From Verrucosispora sioxanthis (GTDB lineage Bacteria > Actinomycetota > Actinomycetes > Mycobacteriales > Micromonosporaceae): a stretch of 64,000 nucleotides of DNA. Location of the stretch: positions 372,001 to 436,000 of the forward strand of contig NZ_SAIY01000002.1 of NCBI RefSeq assembly GCF_010560025.1. The letters are read 5' to 3'. The notes under the pieces are model-generated. The model did not search any database and was not told the origin of the DNA. It saw only the letters and a program-made list of their open reading frames with translations. Below are positions 54,548 to 63,298 of the stretch, piece by piece. Positions within the stretch are counted from its first letter, which is position 1; the number at the start of each line of letters is the position of its first letter. The position numbers and the translations under genes were made by a program.

Positions 54548-56178
54548 CGGCCACGCTCCGCGCTGGTGGAGCCGGGCTGCGCGCCGGTGAGTTCGCGGAT
54601 CCGCTCCCGCAGCCGCCGTTTGTCCACCTTGCCCACCGCGGTATGCGGAAACGACTCGACCACCTCCAACCGGTCCGGCAGCTTGTACGCCGCCAGCCCT
54701 CGGTCCCGCAGGAACGCCACCATCTCCGCCAGGCCGGGCGCCGCACCACGTGGTCCTGGCACCACGAAGGCGCAGGTCCGCTCGCCGATCAGCGGGTCCG
54801 GCATGGCGACCACGGCGCACTCCCGCACGGCCGGATGAGCCAGCAGATGGTCCTCCACCTCGTCCGCGGCCACCTTGTCGCCACCCCGGTTGATCTGGTC
54901 CTTCACCCGGCCCTCCACCACCAGGTGCCCGCTGGGCAGCAGCCGGACCAGGTCGCCGGTGCGGAAGAACCCGTCGGAGGTGAAGGCGCTGGCGTTGTGT
55001 TCCTCCGCCCGGTAGTAGCCGCGCGGGGTGTACGGCCCCCGGGTGAGCAGCTCCCCCACCTCGCCGTCGGGCACCGCGGCACCGCTGGCGTCGACGACCC
55101 GGATCTCGTCGTCGGGAGAGAGCGGCCGGCCCTGGGTGGTGGCCACGGTCTCCGGCGGATCGTCCAGGGCGGTCTGGCAGAGCAGCCCTTCGGCCATGCC
55201 GAACGACTGCTGCACCTTGCAGCCGAGGGCCGGGCCGAACCGCCGGGCGGCGTCGGCACCGAACTTCGCGCCGCCCACCTGGACCAGCCGCAGGCTGGAC
55301 AGATCCGCCCCCGCGATCCCGGCCATCTCCAGCCAGAGCAGGGCCAGCGGCGGGACCAGCCCGGTCACCGTCACCCGCTCCCGCTCGATCAGCGGGAAGA
55401 CATCCTCGACGCTCGGCGTCGGAGCGAGCACCACCCGACCGCCGACGTGCAGGGTACCGAGCACGCCCGGGCAGGCCAGCGCGTAGTTGTGCCCGATCGG
55501 CAGCACCGCCAGGTAGCTGTCGGCGGCGGTCAGGCCGGCGTTCTCGGCGCTGATCCGAAGGTTGTAGCCGTAGTCCTGGTGGGTTCGGGGAATCAGCTTC
55601 GGCAGGCCGGTCGTCCCGCCGGAGAGCAGGAAGAGCGCCACGTCCGCCGGATCCGGGGCGGGCAGCGGCTCGGGCTCGGCGTCCACCGTGTCGAGGGCCA
55701 CGAACTCCGCCGGCTCACCCACGACGAAGACGTGCTCCGGCCCGGTCACCCGACGGGCGAGTTCGCGGTGGTCGAAGCCGAGGTAGTTGTCCGGAATCAC
55801 CAGCGCGGTCGCGTCACTCATGGCGCAGAGGTGGGCGAGTTCGCTCTCCCGGTGGGCGGGCAGCGCGAAGACCGGGAGCGCGCCAAGCCGGAACAGGGCA
55901 TGGCACAGCGTCACGAAATCGATCACGTTGGGCAGTTGGATCACGACCCGGTCCCCGGGGGACAGGCCGGCCCGGCGCAGGCCCGCGGCCAGCCGGTCGG
56001 CCCGCCGGTCCAGCTCCCCGTAGGTCATCCGGCGGGCCGGCTCGACAAGTGCGACCCGGTCGGCGTCGGCCCTGGCCAGGGTCCGCAGCCTGGTGCCGAG
56101 CGGCTCCGGCCGCCAGTAGCCCCGCTCGGTGTACCGCCGGGCGAACTCCGGCGGCCAAGGTACGCACCCGGCCAGCAT
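54544..56178 (-). CDS. Aryl-AMP ligase of the DhbE/EntE/YbtE family, salicylate-like code
   Basis: A 544-aa stand-alone adenylation enzyme: N-part WPPEFARRYTERGYWRPEPL, AMP-binding loop LLSGGTTGLPKLIPRTHQDY, aromatic pocket PIGHNYALACPGVLG, QQSFGMAEGLLCQTALDDP, and GPYTPRGYYRAEEHNASAFTSDGFFRTGDLV...GRVKDQINRGGDKVAADEVEDHLLAHPAV with the catalytic Lys near VGKVDKRRLRE. It makes an aryl-adenylate and loads it on an aryl carrier protein. At the two positions that separate 2,3-DHB from salicylate enzymes (DhbE Ser240/Val337) it has Cys and Leu, the salicylate form. Start ATG 56178 after GGGGGAG; 2-bp gap from the upstream gene. Confidence 0.92.
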   Translation of the reverse strand: MLAGCVPWPPEFARRYTERGYWRPEPLGTRLRTLARADADRVALVEPARRMTYGELDRRADRLAAGLRRAGLSPGDRVVIQLPNVIDFVTLCHALFRLGALPVFALPAHRESELAHLCAMSDATALVIPDNYLGFDHRELARRVTGPEHVFVVGEPAEFVALDTVDAEPEPLPAPDPADVALFLLSGGTTGLPKLIPRTHQDYGYNLRISAENAGLTAADSYLAVLPIGHNYALACPGVLGTLHVGGRVVLAPTPSVEDVFPLIERERVTVTGLVPPLALLWLEMAGIAGADLSSLRLVQVGGAKFGADAARRFGPALGCKVQQSFGMAEGLLCQTALDDPPETVATTQGRPLSPDDEIRVVDASGAAVPDGEVGELLTRGPYTPRGYYRAEEHNASAFTSDGFFRTGDLVRLLPSGHLVVEGRVKDQINRGGDKVAADEVEDHLLAHPAVRECAVVAMPDPLIGERTCAFVVPGPRGAAPGLAEMVAFLRDRGLAAYKLPDRLEVVESFPHTAVGKVDKRRLRERIRELTGAQPGSTSAERGR

Positions 56179-56180
56179 GT

Positions 56181-56858
56181 TCAGCTCCCCCCGGTCGTGG
56201 AGACGTGCCGGTCCAGCCAGTCGACAAGCGGTCCCAGCGCGTCCCAGCCGTCCCGGACGAGGCGTACCGCTGCCTCGCCGTCGATCCCGTCCGACACCCG
56301 GTGCACCCGGTCGGCGGCCAGCGACCGGTACCGCAGCAGCTCCACCCGGGGATGATCGGCCGGGCAGTCGCGCGGTTTGGTCTTGAGCCGTTCCCCGATC
56401 AGGTTCCAGTCGTCGGCGGTGAGTTCGTCGACGATCCGCTGCAACGCGGCGCCGGAGCGGCCGTCGTCAACCGCCTCGCGGTAGCGCTCGACCTGTTCGG
56501 AGGAGAGGCCGTGGTAACCGCCGCCCAGCCGCAGCCCTTCGGCGTCGAGCTGCAGGTAGTAACCGACGCTGTCGGCCGAGCCGGCGGTCAGTCCTTGGTA
56601 CGTCTTGTACGGCGACTTGTCCTTCGCGAACCGGACGTCGCGCTGCGGTCGCCACACCTTGACCGCGCCGTACTTCTCTCCGAGTTCGGCGGCGAGCGCC
56701 TCCATCGGCTCACGAACGCACGAGTCGTACGTGTCCTTGTGCCGGTGCCAGTGGTCGCGGGTGTTGTGCTTCTCCAGGTCCTGGTAGAAGCGGAACGCCT
56801 CGGCCGGGAAGCCGTCGAACGTCTTGACGTCCGCGCTGCCCTGCTGTCGTCTGCTCAT
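56181..56858 (-). CDS. DUF2461 (TIGR02453) protein
   Basis: A 225-aa protein: FDGFPAEAFRFYQDLEKHNTRDHWHRHKDTYDSCVREPMEAL, WRPQRDVRFAKDKSPYKTYQGLTAG, GYYLQLDAEGLRLGGGYHGLSSEQVERYREAV. These are the hallmarks of DUF2461, a conserved family without known function. It is embedded between the DAHP synthase and AMP ligase genes with gaps of 7 and 2 bp, so it is co-expressed with the cluster but may not be a biosynthetic enzyme. Confidence 0.88.
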   Translation of the reverse strand: MSRRQQGSADVKTFDGFPAEAFRFYQDLEKHNTRDHWHRHKDTYDSCVREPMEALAAELGEKYGAVKVWRPQRDVRFAKDKSPYKTYQGLTAGSADSVGYYLQLDAEGLRLGGGYHGLSSEQVERYREAVDDGRSGAALQRIVDELTADDWNLIGERLKTKPRDCPADHPRVELLRYRSLAADRVHRVSDGIDGEAAVRLVRDGWDALGPLVDWLDRHVSTTGGS

Positions 56859-56865
56859 CGCTGGT

Positions 56866-58086
56866 TCACCTCCGTCGGGTCAGGCCCGCGAAATGGGCCA
56901 CGAGTTCGTTTGCCTGTTTCCGGTTGAGCCGCGGGTCGCAGGCGCTTGTGTACCGGGGCTGCGCGACCCGCGCCGGTGACACCGGCGTGTCGGCCGGTGC
57001 GGCGACGCACTCGGTCACGTCTTCCGGGGTCACCTCCAGGTGCAGCCCGGCCGGGTGCAGCCGGTGGGCGGCGAGGATCCGGACGAAGGCGGTCACCTCG
57101 TCGTGGATCGCCTCCACCGGCCGGGTCTTCCCGCCGGTACGCAGCCGGTACGTGTTGCCGTGCATCGGGTCGCACAGCCACACCACCGGTACCCCGTGCC
57201 GGCGGACCGCCAGCACCACCTCCGGCAGGATGCGCCGGATCCGCTGTGAGCCGAGCCGGACGATGAACGACACCTTGCCGGGTCGACCCTGCGGGTTCAG
57301 TACCCGGCTCAGTCGGACCGCCTCGGCGGCGGTGATGGAAGGTCCGATCTTGACACCGACCGGGTTGCTCAGCTCCGCCGCCCAGCGCACGTGCCAGCCG
57401 TGCGGTGCCCGGGTCCGGTCGCCGATCCACAGCAGATGCCCGGAGGAGGCGTACCGACCGGCCCTTCCGGGTCGCTCCAGCGCGGTCTCGTAGTCGCGTA
57501 GCAGCGCTTCGTGCGAGGTGAAGACCGGGGCGGACATCTGACCCACGGCACCGGCCGGGTCCGGCCACTCCACGTCGGGCACGGCCCGTCGCCGGAGCTG
57601 GCGCAGCACGACTGCGGCGCAGTCGTACCCGGTCAGCATCCGGTTCGGATCCGGGGTACGGGCCACCCGGTTCGCCTCCGGCCGGTTGACCAGGTCCCCC
57701 CGGTACGCGGGCAGCACCGTACCGTCGGGCAGCCGCTCCCACGCCGACGAACGTGGTTTCGCGTACTGACCGGCGATCCGCCCGACCGGCACCACCGGCA
57801 GCCCGGAGCCTCGGTGCAGCAGCGCGGCGAGACTGGTCAACTGGTTCAGCCGGGCGGCGATCGGCTCCGGGGCGGCCTCGGTGAACCGTTCCGCGCAGTC
57901 GCCGGCCTGCAACACCAACGCCTCGCCCCGGGCCGCCCGGTCGAGCCGGGCGGCGAGGATCTCGCACTCCGCTTCGGGGACCAGGCCGGACCGGCTGGCG
58001 AGGATCTCCCGGACGTTCGCCACCACCGCCGGATCCGGCCACTGCGGCTGTTGCAGCGCCTCCGGCTCGACGAGGGATCCGGTCAC
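56866..58086 (-). CDS. Class II DAHP synthase (PhzC-like)
   Basis: A 406-aa enzyme: GEALVLQAGDCAERF, GRIAGQYAKPRSSAWERLPDGTVLPAYRGDLVNRPE, TSHEALLRDYETAL, SGHLLWIGDRTR, ELSNPVGVKIGPSIT, WLCDPMHGNTYRL, GLHLEVTPEDVTECV, YTSACDPRLNRKQANELV: the class II 3-deoxy-7-phosphoheptulonate synthase signatures including the metal-binding Cys and His residues. It boosts shikimate flux by condensing PEP and erythrose 4-phosphate. GTG 58086 overlaps the preceding stop. Being about 60 aa shorter at the N-terminus than plant-type housekeeping enzymes, it resembles secondary-metabolism forms such as PhzC, which often escape feedback control. Confidence 0.93.
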   Translation of the reverse strand: MTGSLVEPEALQQPQWPDPAVVANVREILASRSGLVPEAECEILAARLDRAARGEALVLQAGDCAERFTEAAPEPIAARLNQLTSLAALLHRGSGLPVVPVGRIAGQYAKPRSSAWERLPDGTVLPAYRGDLVNRPEANRVARTPDPNRMLTGYDCAAVVLRQLRRRAVPDVEWPDPAGAVGQMSAPVFTSHEALLRDYETALERPGRAGRYASSGHLLWIGDRTRAPHGWHVRWAAELSNPVGVKIGPSITAAEAVRLSRVLNPQGRPGKVSFIVRLGSQRIRRILPEVVLAVRRHGVPVVWLCDPMHGNTYRLRTGGKTRPVEAIHDEVTAFVRILAAHRLHPAGLHLEVTPEDVTECVAAPADTPVSPARVAQPRYTSACDPRLNRKQANELVAHFAGLTRRR

Positions 58087-58703
58087 GGCGCGATCCGTTC
58101 GCCGGCCCAGCCGTCCCCGGTGTGCCGGTACCGCAGCCGATCCGGCGCACCGGCCGGGCCGCCCTGCCAGAACTCGATCTGCTCCGGTAGCAGCCGTAGC
58201 CCGCCCCACTGCGTGGGCCGAGGTATCTCCTGCCCCGCGAAGCGCCGCTCGGTGGCCACGATCCGGTCGGTCAGCGACTCGTCGAGCACCGACCGTTGGT
58301 CGGTCGACCAGGCCAGCAGTTGCACCGGCCGGGGAAGCCGGGTGTAGTACTCGTCGCTGGCCAGCGGGTCCAGCCGCTCCACCGGCCCGTTGACCCGGAC
58401 CTGCCGGGATGTCTCCAGCCAGCCGAAGCAGAGTTCGGCGTACGGGGAGACGGCGAGATCGGTCGCCTTTCGGCTGCGGTAGCTGGTGAAGAAGACGAAG
58501 CCGGTGTCGACGTAGGCCAGGTCGACGTACCGTGCCGTGGGGCGTCCATCCGGCCCGACCGTGGCCAGCACCACGGCTGCCGGGTCGGTGGGACATCGGG
58601 CGACCCAATCCGCGCGCCAGTCCTGGAACCGTCGCAGCGGGTCGGCTCCGATCCACTGGGGATTCTCCGCCTGTTGCCTGGGTACTCGCCGTTCGACTCG
58701 CAC
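58083..58703 (-). CDS. FMN-dependent oxidase, PdxH/PhzG-like
   Basis: A 206-aa protein of the pyridoxamine 5'-phosphate oxidase fold: DPAAVVLATVGPDGRPTARYVDLAYVDTGFVFFTSYRSRKATDLAVSPYAELCFGWLETSRQVRVNGPVERL and the C-terminal dimer motif PTQWGGLRLLPEQIEFWQGGPAGAPDRLRYR. GTG 58703 follows AGGAGG at 8 nt. First gene of a five-gene coupled operon with DAHP synthase, an arrangement like phzC/phzG of phenazine operons, but phzD/E/F are not visible. It may oxidise a cyclohexadiene-type intermediate to an aromatic one, or act on an unknown substrate. Confidence 0.82.
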   Translation of the reverse strand: MRVERRVPRQQAENPQWIGADPLRRFQDWRADWVARCPTDPAAVVLATVGPDGRPTARYVDLAYVDTGFVFFTSYRSRKATDLAVSPYAELCFGWLETSRQVRVNGPVERLDPLASDEYYTRLPRPVQLLAWSTDQRSVLDESLTDRIVATERRFAGQEIPRPTQWGGLRLLPEQIEFWQGGPAGAPDRLRYRHTGDGWAGERIAP

Positions 58704-58754
58704 CGTACCGTCCTCCTGTGTTTATGCTCCCGGTACCGGAAAGGGGGCAGATAC

Positions 58755-59438
58755 TTGGATTCCCGGAATCAAGACCTGGTCCTGCGCCTGCGGGACCGGC
58801 ATCAGGACATCGTCGAGCCCCAGACCTTCGAACTGCTGGGGCAGGAATGGGATCTCCTTCCCGGGGTCTACGCGCCACACCTGACCCCCTCCGCCGCCCT
58901 GTACGCCGAATGGCTCAGTTACCCCACCGGCGGATCGTTCTGTGAAATGGGCTGCGGTACCGGCTATCTCTCCGTCATCGCCGCGCAGCGCGGCTGCGCG
59001 TCGGTCACCGCGCTCGACATCAGTGCCGCGGCCGTGGAGAACACCCGGCGCAACGCCGAGCGACACGGCGTGGCCGACCGGGTGACCGCGCGGTGCGGCG
59101 ACATGTTCCAACCGCTGGCCGAGGACGAACGCTTCGACCTGATCTTCTGGAACTCCAACTTCGTCGGTACCTCCCCCGGTGAGTCGCCGGACGACCAGCT
59201 GGACCGGGCCTTCTTCGACCCGGGGTACGCGGCCCACACGGCGTTTCTGGGTACCGTCGGGCGGCACCTGGCCCCCGGCGGCCGGGTGATGCTCGGCTTC
59301 GCCGACCTGGGTGATCCGGCGATGCTCGGCCGGATCGCCGCCGAACACGGCTGGCGGCCGGTGACCCGCCGGTGTGCCGTCGGCGAGTACCCGGACGGCG
59401 AACTGCGGTACGAGCTGATCGAGCTGCTCCACTCGTGA
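58755..59438 (+). CDS. SAM-dependent methyltransferase (PrmC/HemK-like)
   Basis: A 227-aa methyltransferase divergent from the flavin oxidase gene. SAM motif I is FCEMGCGTGYLSVIAAQRG, motif II SVTALDISAAAVENTRRNAE, and motif IV is LIFWNSNFVGT where N-methyltransferases have (N/D)PPY. TTG 58755 is the preferred start: AAGGGGGC lies 7-13 nt before it and no ATG or GTG in frame has one. The N-terminal part LEPQTFELLGQEWDLLPGVYAPHLTPSAALYAEWLSYP is like HemK relatives. Likely modifies the cluster product or an intermediate. The intergenic region to 58703 is only 51 bp and must hold both promoters. Confidence 0.8.
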   Translation: MDSRNQDLVLRLRDRHQDIVEPQTFELLGQEWDLLPGVYAPHLTPSAALYAEWLSYPTGGSFCEMGCGTGYLSVIAAQRGCASVTALDISAAAVENTRRNAERHGVADRVTARCGDMFQPLAEDERFDLIFWNSNFVGTSPGESPDDQLDRAFFDPGYAAHTAFLGTVGRHLAPGGRVMLGFADLGDPAMLGRIAAEHGWRPVTRRCAVGEYPDGELRYELIELLHS

Positions 59439-59451
59439 GACCGCCGGCGCT

Positions 59452-59477
59452 GAGCCACCCGTCCGCACGGGTGGCTC
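59452..59477. terminator. Bidirectional terminator between convergent genes
   Basis: GAGCCACCCGT (59452-59462) pairs with ACGGGTGGCTC (59467-59477) around CCGC, between the methyltransferase stop and the permease stop. Confidence 0.8.
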
Positions 59478-59491
59478 GGCGCGGTCGGCGG

Positions 59492-60244
59492 TCATCGCCG
59501 GCTGAGCCGCAGCGCCAACGGACCCAGCAGCAGCGTGGCACCGAGCACCCAGGCCAGGGTCTGCAGCACCGGCACCAGGACCGGCCCTCCCGAGGAGAGA
59601 CCGACCAGCGCGGCGTGCGCGCAGCTCAACGGATTGGCCCGGATCACCGGCTGGGCCCACCCCGGGAAGGCCGACAACGGCACCAGGCAGGTGGAGACCA
59701 GCAGGAGCAGGGTGACCGGCGCGTTCAGGGCACTCGCCGCCGCCTCCGCGCTGCGGGCGGTCAGGGCCACCACCAGGGCCAACCAGAGAAAGATCAGCGC
59801 GAACAGCAGCACCACCAGCAGGAAGCCGACAGCCGCCGCAACGCCCTGTTCGAACCGGAACCCGAGGAGGTAGCCCACCGCGACGGTCACCACGGTGACC
59901 AGCACGAACTTGACCACGTCGCCGGCTATCCGGCCGAGCAGTGGGGACATCCGAGCGATCGGCATGGTCCGCAGCCGCCCCTGGAACCCGCCGTGCACGT
60001 CGGCGTGGAAACCGACGGCCGTGCCCACGCAGCTGTAGGCGACGCTGAACAGCACGATCCCCGGGGCCAGCCGCGCGATGTACGGCTCGTCGGTCGCCCC
60101 ACCGACCACCTCGCCGAACATCACCAGCAGCAACACCAGCAGGATCAGCGGAAAGGTGATGGCGTCACCGAGCAGCCGTGGGCTGCGCAGGAACCGGCGC
60201 AGGTTCCGTCCGGCCAGGACCGACGCTTCGTACCCGACACTCAT
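59492..60244 (-). CDS. ABC-2 exporter permease, second subunit
   Basis: A 250-aa protein with six membrane segments: LAGRNLRRFLRSPRLLGDAITFPLILLVLLLVMFGEVVG, PGIVLFSVAYSCVGTAVGFHADVHGGFQGRLRTMPIARMSPLLGRIAGDVVKF, LLLLVSTCLVPLSAFPGWAQPVIRANPLSCAHAALVGL. ATG 60244 overlaps the stop of the first permease by 4 bp. With its partner and the ATPase it probably forms a heterodimeric exporter for the cluster product. Confidence 0.9.
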   Translation of the reverse strand: MSVGYEASVLAGRNLRRFLRSPRLLGDAITFPLILLVLLLVMFGEVVGGATDEPYIARLAPGIVLFSVAYSCVGTAVGFHADVHGGFQGRLRTMPIARMSPLLGRIAGDVVKFVLVTVVTVAVGYLLGFRFEQGVAAAVGFLLVVLLFALIFLWLALVVALTARSAEAAASALNAPVTLLLLVSTCLVPLSAFPGWAQPVIRANPLSCAHAALVGLSSGGPVLVPVLQTLAWVLGATLLLGPLALRLSRR

Positions 60245-61026
60245 CGAGCCCTCCTGAATGCGCGCGCGGCGGCCCACGAGAAGATCACCAGCAGCCCCGC
60301 CAGCCAGGCGACCGCCGGCCAGACCTTGCCCCAGGACGGCGTCGTCGAGGCGAGCGACCGCAGGGCCTCGATGACCACCGAGACCGGGGAGTACCTGATC
60401 ACCGGCTCCAGCCAACCGGGGAAGGCGTCGGCCGGCACGAACGCGGTGGAGAGCATGATCAGGGCCAGGTACGGCAGGTTGAGCGTCGCCGCCACGGCCT
60501 CCGGATCGGTCGAGGAGAGGCCCACCGCGGTCGTCGCCGCGGTCAGGGTCAACGCGAACGCCACCGCGAGCAGCACGAAGCCGAGTACGGCCAGGGCTCC
60601 ACCCTGGAACCGGAACCCCGCGACGTACCCGGTGGCACTGATCACCACCACCGCGAGTACCGCCCAGACCGCGTCCGAGGCGAGCCGGCCGACCACCACC
60701 GCCGCCCGGTTGACCGGCATCGACAGGCATCGGGTGAGCATCCCCGAGGCCCGGTCGGCGGCGGAGGCGGCGCCCGACGTGTTCGCCACCGTGAACATCC
60801 ACTGCGCGACGATCGCCGGCGGCAGGAACTGGGCGTAGTCCAGCCCACGCTCGGCGAAGAGCCGGCCGAAGAGCAGCAGGAACCCGAAGACGAAGATCAC
60901 CGGGAACACGCCGAACACGACAAGCATCTCGGCGTTGGCCCGCTGCCGCAGGTTCCGGCCGGCGAGTGCGGAGCCCTGGGCGGCCAGGTTTCCGATGCCG
61001 TGCTCGGTGCCGGTCGCCGCCGTCAT
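60241..61026 (-). CDS. ABC-2 exporter permease, first subunit
   Basis: A 261-aa membrane protein (LAGRNLRQRANAEMLVVFGVFPVIFVFGFLLLFGRLF; PPAIVAQWMFTVANTSGAASAADRASGMLTRCLSMPVNRAAVVVGRLASDAV; YLALIMLSTAFVPADAFPGWLEPVIRYSPVSVVIEALRSL). It shares the overall DrrB plan with the next gene but the two are well diverged, which favours a heterodimer. ATG 61026 lies in an ATGA overlap with the ATPase stop. Confidence 0.9.
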   Translation of the reverse strand: MTAATGTEHGIGNLAAQGSALAGRNLRQRANAEMLVVFGVFPVIFVFGFLLLFGRLFAERGLDYAQFLPPAIVAQWMFTVANTSGAASAADRASGMLTRCLSMPVNRAAVVVGRLASDAVWAVLAVVVISATGYVAGFRFQGGALAVLGFVLLAVAFALTLTAATTAVGLSSTDPEAVAATLNLPYLALIMLSTAFVPADAFPGWLEPVIRYSPVSVVIEALRSLASTTPSWGKVWPAVAWLAGLLVIFSWAAARAFRRAR

Positions 61027-61979
61027 ACCCCGGACCTCTCCGCGTTCGGCCGCTGCGTCCCGTCCGAGGTGAAGGCGAAGAAGACCTCGTCCATCGTGGG
61101 TTTGCGCAGGGCCACGTTCTCGGCCTCGATACCCGCCTCCTCCAGCAGCCGGACCACGTCGGCCAGCGTCCGGGCACGAGGCGCCGGCACGACGAGCGCG
61201 CCGCCCCGCTCGGCGACCTCGCCCAGACCGGAACGGAGTGCGGCGGCGGCAGCCTCCTTCTCGGGAACGGGGACCTCGATCTCGCACACCTGGCCGCCGA
61301 CCCGCTCCTTGAGTTCGTCGGTGGTCCCCTCGGCGATCACCTGCCCGTCGTCCAGCACCACCACCCGATCGGCCAGCCGGTCGATCTCTTCGAGGTACTG
61401 AGAGGTCAGCAGGACCGTGCTGCCACCGTCGCGGAGCTGGCGGATGAGCTGCCACATCTCCTCCCGGCTACGCGGGTCGAGCCCGGTGGTGGGCTCGTCG
61501 AGGAAGAGCACCGGCCGCTCGACCACCAGACTGGCGGCCAGGTCCAGGCGACGGCGCATCCCTCCCGAGTAGCTCTTGACCGGCTTGTCGGCCGCCTCGG
61601 TCAGGTGAAACCGGTCGAGGAGTTCCTCGGCGCGCTGGCGGGCCCCGGTCCGGCCGAGCCGGAGCAGGCGGCCGAACAGGACGAGGTTCTCCCGTCCGCT
61701 CAGCACCTCGTCGAGGGCGGCGAACTGGCCGGTCAGGGCGATCGACTCGCGGACCTGCCGGGGCTGTGCCACCACGTCGTGGCCGGCGACGGCCGCCCGG
61801 CCGCCGTCCGGCTCGACAAGCGTGGTGAGGCAGTTGATGACCGTGGTCTTGCCGGCTCCGTTCGAGCCGAGCAGGCCGAGCAGGGTTCCGCCGGGCACCG
61901 TGAAGGAGATGTCCGCCACGGCGACCTTGTCGCCGAACTCCTTGCGGAGGTGTTCGACCTCGATGCCGGGTTGTGTCAC
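61023..61979 (-). CDS. ABC exporter ATPase (DrrA-like) of the biosynthetic cluster
   Basis: A 318-aa ATPase: Walker A LLGSNGAGKTTVINCLTTL, ALTGQFAALDEVLSGRENLVLFGRLL, signature YSGGMRRRLDLAASL, VLFLDEPTTGLDPRSREEMWQLI, LTSQYLEEIDRLADR, and the DrrA-type C-terminal TMDEVFFAFTSD. GTG 61979 is chosen because homology begins two residues later; an ATG at 62024 would add 15 residues of low-complexity sequence. It powers the two permeases encoded behind it and likely gives export or self-resistance. Confidence 0.92.
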   Translation of the reverse strand: MTQPGIEVEHLRKEFGDKVAVADISFTVPGGTLLGLLGSNGAGKTTVINCLTTLVEPDGGRAAVAGHDVVAQPRQVRESIALTGQFAALDEVLSGRENLVLFGRLLRLGRTGARQRAEELLDRFHLTEAADKPVKSYSGGMRRRLDLAASLVVERPVLFLDEPTTGLDPRSREEMWQLIRQLRDGGSTVLLTSQYLEEIDRLADRVVVLDDGQVIAEGTTDELKERVGGQVCEIEVPVPEKEAAAAALRSGLGEVAERGGALVVPAPRARTLADVVRLLEEAGIEAENVALRKPTMDEVFFAFTSDGTQRPNAERSGV

Positions 61980-62035
61980 CGCTTCGTCCTCTCCGGGGCC
62001 GCCGGCCAGCGCGGGGGCCGGCACCGTCGTTGGTC

Positions 62036-62422
62036 TCAGCTCTCCTGGTTGGACATCGGCGTCTGCTGGTGGAACAGCAGCTTCCAGCCGTCCGCCTGGC
62101 GCTGCCAGAGGCTGGACATGTAGAGCCGGAAGGTGCCTCGGCCGCTCACCTCGGCGATCGCCCGATAGGTGATCACGGCGGTGTCGTCACTGACCGGCAC
62201 GATCCGCTGCTCGTCGAGGGTGAAGCCGGTGAACGGCGAGGTGTTCCCGTCGATCTCGGCGACCAGGTCGTCACCGGTGGAGATCCCGTCGTGCTCCACC
62301 ACGAGGGTCTGCTCGGTGACCAGTTGGCGATAGAAGTCGCCGTTGGCCGACGAGATCGCCCGCCACCCCTCCTGCTCCAGGGCGAAGAGTTCCTTCTCCA
62401 GATCCTGAGTGATCGTTGTCAT
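62036..62422 (-). CDS. NTF2-fold (SnoaL/DUF4440-like) protein
   Basis: A 128-aa single-domain protein MTTITQDLEKELFALEQEGWRAISSANGDFYRQLVTEQTLVVEHDGISTGDDLVAEIDGN...YRAIAEVSGRGTFRLYMSSLWQRQADGWKLLFHQQTP, a cone-shaped NTF2-like fold used by cyclases, isomerases and binding proteins. It heads the exporter operon after an 84-bp AT-richer gap with GAAAGGAT as ribosome binding site. It is shorter than and not clearly akin to PhzA/PhzB. Catalytic or accessory role cannot be told. Confidence 0.85.
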   Translation of the reverse strand: MTTITQDLEKELFALEQEGWRAISSANGDFYRQLVTEQTLVVEHDGISTGDDLVAEIDGNTSPFTGFTLDEQRIVPVSDDTAVITYRAIAEVSGRGTFRLYMSSLWQRQADGWKLLFHQQTPMSNQES

Positions 62423-62506
62423 GATTTATCCTTTCGATAGTGTTTCCTGGTCTATTTCACCGAAAGTTGCTGGCGAAACCCAATGAGCCGTTTTGATCTG
62501 AGTTGA

Positions 62507-63298
62507 TCACGGTGTCGACGGCCACGCCGTCGCCAGTGGAAAGCGTGGTCGCACGTCCGCCAGGACCGCCCGGACCGCCGCGACCGGCCGTTTGGTGACG
62601 TAGAAGTGGTCACCGTCGATCACCTGGGCGCGGAAGTCGCCACTGGTCTGCTCCCGCCAGGCCGCCGCCTCCTCGGGGCTCACCTCCGGATCACGGTCGC
62701 CGCAGATCGCGGTGATCGCGGTCCGCAGCGGTGCCGCCGTGGCGGGCCGGTACCGCTCGATCAACCGGTAGTCGGCGCGCAGGCTCGGCAACACCATCTC
62801 CCGCATCCCCGGCTGAGCGAGCAGGGACTCGTCGGTCCCGCCGAGCCGGCGCAGGTCCGCCAGGAGCGCCTCGTCACCACCGGAGTGGACGGCGGTGGGA
62901 CGCTGCCGATGCGGAGCGGGGCGGCCGGAGACGAAGAGCCGCAGCAGGGGACGCCCGATCCGCTCCTCCAGCCGTCGGGTGACCTCGACGGCGACCGCCG
63001 CACCCATGCTGTGTCCGAAGACGGCCATGGTCGGCCCGGCCATCGACGCGAGCGCAGCCGCGATCGGGTCGGCCAGTTCCGGCATGGTCACCGCGCACGG
63101 CTCGTCGGCGCGGTCCTGCCGGCCCGGGTACTGGACCGCCATGAGCTCCACATCCCTCGGCAGCAGCCGTGCCCATCTATGGTAAAAGCTCGCGGCCCCG
63201 CCGGCATGGGGAAGCGCCACCAGTCGTACCCGCGGCCGCCCACCCGGCGCGTCCGCGGTGGTGAGCCGGCGCAACCAGCGCTGACCAGTTGTGATCAT
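62507..63298 (-). CDS. Type II thioesterase (NRPS/PKS-associated)
   Basis: A 263-aa alpha/beta hydrolase: LVALPHAGGAASFYHRWARLLPRDVELMAVQYPGRQDR, nucleophile FGHSMGAAVAVEVTRRL, Asp in AICGDRDPEVSPEEAAAW and His in VIDGDHFYVTKRP. It clears wrongly loaded or stalled acyl groups from carrier proteins, as YbtT and PchC do. ATG 63298 overlaps the upstream reductase stop by one base (TGATG), so it is co-translated with it. Confidence 0.93.
   Translation of the reverse strand: MITTGQRWLRRLTTADAPGGRPRVRLVALPHAGGAASFYHRWARLLPRDVELMAVQYPGRQDRADEPCAVTMPELADPIAAALASMAGPTMAVFGHSMGAAVAVEVTRRLEERIGRPLLRLFVSGRPAPHRQRPTAVHSGGDEALLADLRRLGGTDESLLAQPGMREMVLPSLRADYRLIERYRPATAAPLRTAITAICGDRDPEVSPEEAAAWREQTSGDFRAQVIDGDHFYVTKRPVAAVRAVLADVRPRFPLATAWPSTP

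Noticed and set aside
56866..58703. A phenazine cluster on the strength of PhzC- and PhzG-like genes
   Set aside because: phzA/B, phzD, phzE and phzF are not seen, while thiazoline-NRPS accessory genes are; phenazine assignment is not supported.
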